Assembly: GCA_900551985.1 (NCBI GenBank)
Contig: URYG01000205.1
Span: forward strand, 1 to 5,741
DNA from: an uncultured Prevotella sp.
Lineage (GTDB): Bacteria > Bacteroidota > Bacteroidia > Bacteroidales > Bacteroidaceae
Direction of reading: 5' to 3'
DNA length: 5,741 nt
Below are positions 1-4,806 of the stretch, piece after piece. The notes under the pieces are model-generated. The model made no database searches. It was given only the letters and a program-made list of their open reading frames with translations, and was not told the origin of the DNA. The first letter of the stretch is position 1, and each line of letters starts with the position of its first letter. The translations under genes and the position numbers were made by a program.

Positions 1-194
1 CGATAGTTGAAGGTGAGTTTACAGAAGATGGCAAGCCGATGACCAAGGCCGAGAAACAATGGCGTGAGGCAGTAGAACAGATTCATCGATATGCTGAGGC
101 TCCAAGGGTTGAGGCTTTGCGCCAAGGTACAAAACTCCATCTCATCATCATGCAGTTTGAGGGGTGGGAACTTAAACGGATGGAAGAAGTATAA
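1..194 (+). CDS. 3' end of a probable AAA-ATPase-like / PD-(D/E)XK nuclease family protein (partial)
   Basis: An open frame enters from the left edge (codons start at base 3) and ends at TAA 192-194, giving 63 visible residues. The fragment is charged and ends in a compact strand-rich tail: QIHRYAEAPRVEAL, then LHLIIMQFEGWELKRMEEV. The layout is a helix carrying a QI..YA motif, then a hydrophobic strand and a final W-containing strand. It resembles the C-terminal end of the large DUF1703/PDDEXK_9 proteins, which follow an AAA-ATPase-like domain and are often multicopy in Bacteroidota. No ATPase or nuclease motif lies inside the window, so the family call rests on the tail alone and is from memory of similar proteins. 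That it is a real coding end is supported by the uninterrupted frame and the gene-like gap after it. It has no evident functional link to the sugar operon downstream. Confidence 0.55.
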   Translation, partial: IVEGEFTEDGKPMTKAEKQWREAVEQIHRYAEAPRVEALRQGTKLHLIIMQFEGWELKRMEEV

Positions 195-218
195 TCCTAT
201 GATGTCTTAGGACTTTTT
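195..218 (+). terminator. weak possible terminator after the partial gene
   Basis: TCCTA (195-199) and TAGGA (208-212) can form a 5-bp stem with an 8-base loop, followed by CTTTTT (213-218). It starts directly after the stop codon, which suits a terminator. The stem is short and AT-rich, so efficiency would be low. Confidence 0.3.
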
Positions 219-240
219 ATTTTGATGATTTCTATAACAC

Positions 241-252
241 TATTGTTTCTAA
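241..252 (+). repeat. left arm of a 12-bp perfect inverted repeat flanking the transporter promoter
   Basis: TATTGTTTCTAA is the exact reverse complement of TTAGAAACAATA at 349-360. The arms are 96 bp apart and enclose the -7 element at 331-339. Extension is poor on both sides (240/361 and 253/348 do not pair), so the arm has sharp edges. The layout matches invertible promoters known from Bacteroides, but inversion itself is inference. Confidence 0.6.
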
Positions 253-255
253 GAG

Positions 256-271
256 TGTTACTGATGTAACA
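256..271. repeat. 16-bp palindromic site, possible regulator operator
   Basis: TGTTAC (256-261), spacer TGAT, GTAACA (266-271) is a perfect 6-bp dyad. It sits about 60 bp upstream of the -7 element, a position suited to an activator or repressor site for the sugar operon. It overlaps a second dyad, TAACACT (235-241) with AGTGTTA (254-260), so the two could not form as hairpins at once. No regulator gene is in the window, and the operator reading is inference. Confidence 0.35.
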
Positions 272-330
272 ATGCAACAAAAATGGTAGTCGATGAACGA
301 TATTTTATCATATAAGATACCGTTTATCGC

Positions 331-339
331 TACCTTTGC
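331..339 (+). promoter_or_regulatory. Bacteroidota-type -7 promoter element for the transporter-kinase operon
   Basis: TACCTTTGC fits the Bacteroidota sigma-A -7 consensus TAnnTTTGC at every fixed position. It is 33 bases upstream of the transporter ATG, predicting a start of transcription near 345. No convincing TTG-type -33 element is seen about 20 bp upstream, where the sequence is AT-rich. The leader to the ATG is A-rich and lacks a Shine-Dalgarno, as is common in this phylum. Confidence 0.65.
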
Positions 340-348
340 AGCAGAAAA

Positions 349-360
349 TTAGAAACAATA
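349..360 (-). repeat. right arm of the 12-bp perfect inverted repeat
   Basis: TTAGAAACAATA pairs perfectly with 241-252. It lies just downstream of the expected transcription start and 12 bases before the transporter ATG, so it would form part of the 5' untranslated leader. The left arm is upstream of the promoter, so an RNA hairpin between the arms could form only in a transcript reading through from further upstream. Confidence 0.6.
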
Positions 361-372
361 ACGCTAACAATT

Positions 373-1524
373 ATGAAAAAGTCGTCAAAATTATCAATCA
401 TCCCGGTGATGCTCTGTTTCTTCGCCATGGGATTTGTAGATTTGGTAGGTATCGCCTCCAACTACGTAAAAGAAGATCTCAACCTCAATGATGCAACAGC
501 CAACCTGTTTCCATCCCTGGTATTCTTCTGGTTTCTCATCTTCTCGGTTCCAACAGGAATCCTGATGAATAAGATAGGTAGAAAGAAGACAGTACTTCTG
601 TCTTTGCTCGTTACCGTTATCTCACTCCTTTTGCCCATCTTCGGCGAAAACTTCGAAATGATGCTCGTGTCATTCTCTTTGCTAGGTATCGGAAATGCAT
701 TGATGCAGACTTCCCTGAACCCACTGGTTTCTGTGGTTACATCAGGTAAGAACCTGGCTTCTACTTTGACCTTCGGTCAGTTCGTCAAGGCCATCGCTTC
801 CTTCCTGGCTCCATACATCGCTATGTGGGGCGCCATGGCAAGCATTCCTGCCTTCGGTTTGGGCTGGAGAGTTCTCTTCCCAATCTATATGGTTATCGGA
901 ATCGCAGCCACCTTCTTTCTGGCAGGTACGCCTATCGAGGAAGAGAAGAACGAGGGTAAGGCTTCCGGTTTCGGCGAGTGTTTCAAGTTGCTTGGCAAAC
1001 CTATCGTGTTGCTTTCCTTCATCGGTATCATGTGCCATGTGGGCATCGATGTGGGTACCAACACCACAGCTCCTAAGATTCTGATGGAGCGTCTTGGATG
1101 GAGCCTGAATGATGCAGCCTTCGCCACATCGCTCTACTTCATCTTCCGTACTATCGGATGTTTCACCGGTACAGCCTTCCTCCGTATGATGAAGACCCGC
1201 ACTTTCTTCGTCATCAGCGTTGTGATGATGGCTCTGAGCATGGTAGGCATGTGGGTAGGAGAGAGCAAGACGATGCTCTATATCGCCATCGCCCTGGTGG
1301 GATATGGCAACTCTAACGTATTCTCCATGATTTTCTCTCAGGCACTTCTTGCTATGCCTGACAAGAAGAACGAGGTGAGTGGATTGATGATCATGGGACT
1401 CTTCGGTGGTACCATCTTCCCATTGATTATGGGATTCGCCAGCGATGCTATGGGTCAGGCTGGTGCCGTGGCTGTCATGGCAGTGGGTGTAGTTTATCTC
1501 TTCACTTATATCCGCAAGTTATAA
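373..1524 (+). CDS. MFS sugar transporter (FHS/FucP-like), probable fructose or other hexose importer
   Basis: This is a 383-residue inner-membrane protein of the major facilitator superfamily, a little shorter than typical ~400-440 residue members. Hydrophobic segments run throughout, with a hydrophilic central loop at about residues 186-205 (EEEKNEGK...) dividing two six-helix halves. Residues 62-72 (GILMNKIGRKK) form the MFS loop 2-3 motif. MQTSLNP (111-117) corresponds to the ETxANP segment of fucose/glucose/galactose permeases, and YGNSNVFSMIFSQAL (311-325) to their GxxNSxxFPxIFSLA region. Asp23 in helix 1 probably matches the proton-coupling Asp46 of FucP, while the FucP Glu135 position appears to be Gln112. 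The downstream fructokinase points to fructose as substrate, as in Bacteroides fructan loci that pair an inner-membrane importer with a fructokinase. The substrate is inferred from context only. The ATG is the first in frame and follows the promoter at 331-339. Confidence 0.88.
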   Translation: MKKSSKLSIIPVMLCFFAMGFVDLVGIASNYVKEDLNLNDATANLFPSLVFFWFLIFSVPTGILMNKIGRKKTVLLSLLVTVISLLLPIFGENFEMMLVSFSLLGIGNALMQTSLNPLVSVVTSGKNLASTLTFGQFVKAIASFLAPYIAMWGAMASIPAFGLGWRVLFPIYMVIGIAATFFLAGTPIEEEKNEGKASGFGECFKLLGKPIVLLSFIGIMCHVGIDVGTNTTAPKILMERLGWSLNDAAFATSLYFIFRTIGCFTGTAFLRMMKTRTFFVISVVMMALSMVGMWVGESKTMLYIAIALVGYGNSNVFSMIFSQALLAMPDKKNEVSGLMIMGLFGGTIFPLIMGFASDAMGQAGAVAVMAVGVVYLFTYIRKL

Positions 1525-1565
1525 TCCGCAGGTTATAATCCGCAGGTTATAATCTGCAAGTATAA
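1511..1565 (+). repeat. 14-bp tandem repeat, four copies, spanning the transporter stop codon
   Basis: The units are 1511-1524 (TCCGCAAGTTATAA), 1525-1538 and 1539-1552 (both TCCGCAGGTTATAA), and a 13-base decayed copy at 1553-1565 (TCTGCAAGTATAA). The first copy includes the last codons (Arg-Lys-Leu) and TAA of the transporter, so the array looks like slippage duplication of the gene's 3' end into the spacer. Copy-number change would not alter the protein because the first copy keeps the stop. The third and fourth units contain GCAG/CTGC half-sites, but these form only a 4-bp stem, so I do not call a terminator. Confidence 0.85.
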
Positions 1566-1603
1566 TAAAAATCGTTCACTATCGTTTATAACGTATATAT
1601 AAT

Positions 1604-1609
1604 AAGGTG
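1604..1609 (+). promoter_or_regulatory. Shine-Dalgarno-like site of the fructokinase gene
   Basis: AAGGTG lies 5 bases before ATG 1615 and pairs with the CACCT anti-Shine-Dalgarno core. It supports 1615 as the start and independent translation initiation after the 90-bp spacer. I see no TAnnTTTG promoter and no terminator in the spacer, so the kinase probably depends on the transporter's promoter. Confidence 0.5.
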
Positions 1610-1614
1610 TAATT

Positions 1615-2505
1615 ATGGAAACAAAGAATTTAGATACAAAATATTGTGTAGGTTTGGGTGAGATTCTTTTTGACGTTCTCCCATCAGGTTCTCAACTCGG
1701 CGGTGCTCCTGCCAACTTCGCTTACCATGCTGGTCAGCACGGTTTGCATTCTGTTGCCGTCAGTGCCGTTGGTAAGGATGTTTTGGGCGAAACAGCCCTT
1801 CGCCTTCTCGATGAGAAGAAGTTGAAGTATGTGATTCCTGAGGTGGATTATCCTACAGGTACCGTTCAGGTACAGCTCGATGAAGAGGGCGTTCCTACTT
1901 ACGATATCAAGAAGGGTGTGGCTTGGGATAACATCCCATTCACCGATGATATCAAGGAGATTGCTGCCAATGCTGGTGCTGTATGCTGGGGCTCTCTGGC
2001 TCAGCGCAGCGAGGTTAGTCGCAAGAGCATTTATCAGTTCCTCGACCATACTCCTAGCGATTGCCTGAAGATCTTCGACATCAATCTTCGTCAGAACTTC
2101 TATACTCCAGAGGTGATTACCGAGAGTTTGAAGCGCTGCAATGTATTGAAGATTAACGATGAGGAGTTGATTACTATCGGTCGCCTCTTCGGTTATCCAG
2201 GTTTGGATATCGAGAACAAGTGCTGGTTGATTCTCGGCAAGTACAATCTCGATATGCTCGTATTGACCTGCGGTGTAAACGGCAGCTATGTCTTTGCTCC
2301 GGGTGTGAAGTCATTCCAGGAGACTCCAAAGGTAGAGGTGGCTGATACCGTAGGTGCTGGTGATAGCTTTACCGGTACTTTCTGTGCCAGCATCCTGAAG
2401 GGCAAGAGCATCCAGGAGGCACACGAACTTGCCGTCAAGGTAAGTGCCTACGTTTGTACCCAGAATGGTGCAATGCCTCAGATTCCTGAGGAGTATATAT
2501 TGTAA
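1615..2505 (+). CDS. fructokinase-like PfkB/ribokinase-family carbohydrate kinase
   Basis: This is a 296-residue cytoplasmic sugar kinase, a normal length for bacterial fructokinases, which phosphorylate fructose to fructose-6-phosphate with ATP. The PfkB signature 1 region is GGAPANFAYHAGQHG (29-43), with the substrate-binding Gly-Gly and Asn. TGTV (81-84) is in the lid region, FDINLRQ (154-160) is the conserved D-N-R strand, and KINDEE (179-184) is the N-E-E segment involved in Mg/phosphate binding. Signature 2 is DTVGAGDSFTGTF (244-256), with Asp250 as the expected catalytic base and GAGD as the anion hole. The early GLGEILFD (13-20) and GGAPANFA are typical of fructokinases in this superfamily. 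The gene lies 90 bp after the transporter on the same strand and is followed by a strong terminator, so the two form an import-and-phosphorylate operon. Other hexoses cannot be excluded by sequence. The frame is intact with all key residues present. Confidence 0.9.
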   Translation: METKNLDTKYCVGLGEILFDVLPSGSQLGGAPANFAYHAGQHGLHSVAVSAVGKDVLGETALRLLDEKKLKYVIPEVDYPTGTVQVQLDEEGVPTYDIKKGVAWDNIPFTDDIKEIAANAGAVCWGSLAQRSEVSRKSIYQFLDHTPSDCLKIFDINLRQNFYTPEVITESLKRCNVLKINDEELITIGRLFGYPGLDIENKCWLILGKYNLDMLVLTCGVNGSYVFAPGVKSFQETPKVEVADTVGAGDSFTGTFCASILKGKSIQEAHELAVKVSAYVCTQNGAMPQIPEEYIL

Positions 2506-2596
2506 GGCTCCCTATTTGGTCAGTAAGTATTAGATTAGAATTGTTGGTTTTTAGTTTTTGTGAATAGTTGATATAAAGGTTTAATGTTGATTGATT

Positions 2597-2641
2597 AGCT
2601 GCTATCTGCTTGTGAAGAGTAGGTAGCAGCTCTATTTTTTT
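2597..2641 (+). terminator. strong intrinsic terminator of the transporter-kinase operon
   Basis: Bases 2597-2611 and 2617-2631 form a 15-bp stem (AGCTGCTA at the base, three G-U pairs towards the top) around a 5-base loop GTGAA, followed by a run of seven T at 2635-2641. The stem starts 91 bases after the kinase stop. The stretch 2506-2596 between them shows no gene, promoter or other structure that I can support. Confidence 0.9.
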
Positions 2642-2673
2642 AGGAAAAAGATGGGATTATGAAAAAATAATCG

Positions 2674-2682
2674 TATATTTGC
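2674..2682 (+). promoter_or_regulatory. Bacteroidota-type -7 promoter element for the HD-GYP gene
   Basis: TATATTTGC fits TAnnTTTGC exactly, and is followed by ACCC and an AT-rich leader. It lies 33 bases after the preceding terminator and 59 bases before the ATG at 2741, so this gene is its own transcription unit. The predicted transcription start is near 2688. A -33 element is not clear. Confidence 0.75.
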
Positions 2683-2720
2683 ACCCAAAATTTAACTTAA
2701 TGAACTTATAGAGGTAGAAA

Positions 2721-2744
2721 ATGGTGATAACAGGAAGAAAATGA
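2721..2744 (+). other. possible 7-codon leader ORF overlapping the HD-GYP start (ATGA)
   Basis: ATG 2721 opens a short frame encoding MVITGRK that stops at TGA 2742-2744, overlapping ATG 2741-2743 of the large gene. GAGGT at 2711-2715, 5 bases before the ATG, is a good Shine-Dalgarno match. The main start has its own AGGA at 2732-2735. Such overlap allows translational coupling, but a frame this short can arise by chance. Confidence 0.25.
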
Positions 2745-4696
2745 TGATTAGGTATTTGATGATAATAAGAAGATTTTTGATGCTATGCTTGCTACTACTC
2801 GGTATAACTCTTTCGGGTTATGCCCAACAGCGTGTGGCACTTGTAGAAAAGCCCGATTTTGCTAAATGCTTTGATATTCTGCGTAAGAACAGAGAGATTT
2901 ACAATCAGTATAACGATAGCATCTTCCGAATCAAGGATCATGATAAGTGGGTGAATTTCTTCCGCCATCGTGCGCTGAAGAATCATCAGATATTTCTGGC
3001 AAACCGGGAAGTACTCAATGCCATTACCGATTACTTCGATAAGGATTCAGAGAGGAAGGATACTGCGGCTTGCTCCGAACTGTATCATGCCTTCGGAAGA
3101 AACTATTTCTCCAAAACTGCTTCCGACCCTTTTGTTGCCAAGATTGTATATCGTATTTTCGAAGAATATGATAAGGTATTGCCTGCCGAAAAAAGACGCT
3201 TCTTTTTCATCAACAGGTTGAAGTCATGGGCTAATAGGTCTGTCTGGGATATGGTGAAGGATACCACGTATCTTAGGAACGCATATCGTTCTAACCTGCT
3301 GCTTACTTCCGGTAGTTTGAGAGATAAACCTCTCGACATCAATTCCCTGCTGGGTGCGTATGTAGATCTCAGTAATACCATCTTTCTTAGAAACGGGCTT
3401 CAATCCCTGCAGGAATATCGCAATGCGCTGGATTCGTTGAGAGCGATAATGAATGAACCTGCTATGATGGAGAGAGCACTTCCTGCAATGGTTCAATTAG
3501 GTAAGGATAGACTGCAGACGGCAGATGAAGATTTGCTTCGCAATGTTTATCTCACGGATTCTACCGTGCTGGATAAAGAGGTGGCAGATTCCATGATGAG
3601 AAGAACCATAGATAAGAATCTGAAGAATCCCAAGCTCAGTGATATCTCCTACGCCCGTACCCTGGTGATGCAGATGCATCTGCGCCAGCTCACAGCCCGA
3701 GAGGCTTTGAATCTCGGACTGAAGAGGTATCGTGCTTCTTTTGCAAAAGTCAGAAATCAAAGGTTGGGGGTTGTCGAGTTCAGAAACTTCCTGCAGCCTT
3801 TCTTTACCCTCTTTTACTTCAATGATCTGGCTGATATATCCTATGCCAGACGCCGACGGAATGTTCTGCAGATGTGCCGGAATATAGAGTATGTATTCCA
3901 GCATAGAAAAGACAAGCAGAATGACAATTCATATATAAGCAATATGAATAAACTGGTGTTTTACGACCGCATCACCAAGTATCTGAAATCGAAGGAGAGG
4001 GCTCATTTCCTGAATTCGCTCTGTGTGGCTACGCAGGTTACTACCTATGCCCATTCTGTCCATGTGGCAGAGATAGCAGGAACCTTGATGAGGGGAATCC
4101 TGCAATATCAGCCATCATTGCTGAATGGTATGTTGGGATGCAATACTGAATCTGAAGTGAAGCACCATAAGAAGAAATTTCTGGAGTATATCCATGGGGC
4201 TGCCCTGTATCATGATTTGGGTAAGAACTCCATCATCAGTGTAGTGAATAATGACTACCGTCCGCTTACGGCAGATGAACGCAAGATTATTACCCTGCAT
4301 CCGGAACTGGGATTGAAGTTCCTGGAGTTGTCGCCCGAACTGGAGAAGTTTCGTGATACCACGCTCGGTCATCACAAATGGTATAATGGAAAGGGTGGTT
4401 ATCCCGCATCCTTTGATAACACCAAGTCGCCCGTTCGTCTGATGATTGACATCGTGACATTGAGCGACTGCCTGCAGGCTGCTACCGAGCGTATCGGCAG
4501 AAACTACAGGGGTGAGAAAACCTTTGAAACCGTGATGACGGAGTTCCGTGCTGAGGCTGGTACGAGATATAATCCGGATCTCGTGGCTTTCATCGATGCC
4601 CATCCTGATGTGGCTGATGAACTGAGCAATCTGATAGAAGATGGCTGGGTAGAAATCTACTATAATATCTATAAGCAGTTTATCAGTGAAGAGTAA
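2741..4696 (+). CDS. exported protein with C-terminal HD-GYP-type metal phosphohydrolase domain
   Basis: The product has 651 residues. Residues 1-28 are a signal peptide: basic start, core FLMLCLLLLGITLSG, likely cleavage GYA|QQ, with no lipobox Cys. I see no second membrane segment, so the rest should be periplasmic. Residues 30 to about 420 are charged and helical, with no domain I recognise. Residues ~430-620 match HD-GYP domains: H438 (YAHSVHV), HDLGK (491-495), H520 (LHPELG), HHKWYNGKGGYP (544-555), D576 (TLSD), RNYRGEKTFE (587-596) and AGTRYNPDLVAF (606-617). The usual metal-binding His/Asp set and Lys495 are present. HHE is HHK, the GYP loop has one extra residue, and the spacing from H438 to HD is about 20 longer than usual. 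Canonical members hydrolyse cyclic-di-GMP in the cytoplasm; here the substrate is unknown. The start could also be Met7 (2759), preceded by AGGT, without changing the export call. The gene stands alone between terminators. Confidence 0.85.
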   Translation: MMIRYLMIIRRFLMLCLLLLGITLSGYAQQRVALVEKPDFAKCFDILRKNREIYNQYNDSIFRIKDHDKWVNFFRHRALKNHQIFLANREVLNAITDYFDKDSERKDTAACSELYHAFGRNYFSKTASDPFVAKIVYRIFEEYDKVLPAEKRRFFFINRLKSWANRSVWDMVKDTTYLRNAYRSNLLLTSGSLRDKPLDINSLLGAYVDLSNTIFLRNGLQSLQEYRNALDSLRAIMNEPAMMERALPAMVQLGKDRLQTADEDLLRNVYLTDSTVLDKEVADSMMRRTIDKNLKNPKLSDISYARTLVMQMHLRQLTAREALNLGLKRYRASFAKVRNQRLGVVEFRNFLQPFFTLFYFNDLADISYARRRRNVLQMCRNIEYVFQHRKDKQNDNSYISNMNKLVFYDRITKYLKSKERAHFLNSLCVATQVTTYAHSVHVAEIAGTLMRGILQYQPSLLNGMLGCNTESEVKHHKKKFLEYIHGAALYHDLGKNSIISVVNNDYRPLTADERKIITLHPELGLKFLELSPELEKFRDTTLGHHKWYNGKGGYPASFDNTKSPVRLMIDIVTLSDCLQAATERIGRNYRGEKTFETVMTEFRAEAGTRYNPDLVAFIDAHPDVADELSNLIEDGWVEIYYNIYKQFISEE

Positions 4697-4707
4697 TGAT
4701 AATATAG

Positions 4708-4751
4708 AATATATAAAAGAAAATATATAAAAGAAAAATAGATAAAAAGAA
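4708..4751 (+). repeat. AT-rich 14-15-bp tandem repeat after the HD-GYP gene
   Basis: AATATATAAAAGAA occurs twice in direct tandem (4708-4721, 4722-4735) and is followed by a degenerate 15-base third copy (4737-4751, AATAGATAAAAAGAA). The array fills the gap between the HD-GYP stop codon and the terminator stem. Low complexity makes chance likely for the third copy, but the first two are identical. Confidence 0.7.
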
Positions 4752-4783
4752 AAAAGCTCAAGGCAGATAGCCCTGAGCTTTTT
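4751..4783. terminator. bidirectional intrinsic terminator between convergent genes
   Basis: A stem pairs 4751-4760 (AAAAAGCTCA) with 4774-4783 (TGAGCTTTTT), then one A/C mismatch, then GGC/GCC around the loop AGATA. T-runs occur on both strands, so it can end the HD-GYP transcript (+) and the fumarase transcript (-), the latter 24 bases after its stop codon. Confidence 0.88.
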
Positions 4784-4806
4784 AAATATCATGATTTCTG
4801 TATCAT

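Noticed and set aside
1542..1557. Terminator hairpin between the transporter and kinase genes (GCAG/CTGC)
   Set aside because: Only a 4-bp stem with an 8-base loop and no T-run after it; it is a by-product of the tandem repeats.
1511..1565. CRISPR array
   Set aside because: The units are 14 bp, contiguous and without spacers.
3497..3904. A minus-strand open frame of 135 codons inside the HD-GYP gene
   Set aside because: Fully antisense to a well-supported gene, with no promoter or ribosome site and no domain-like pattern.
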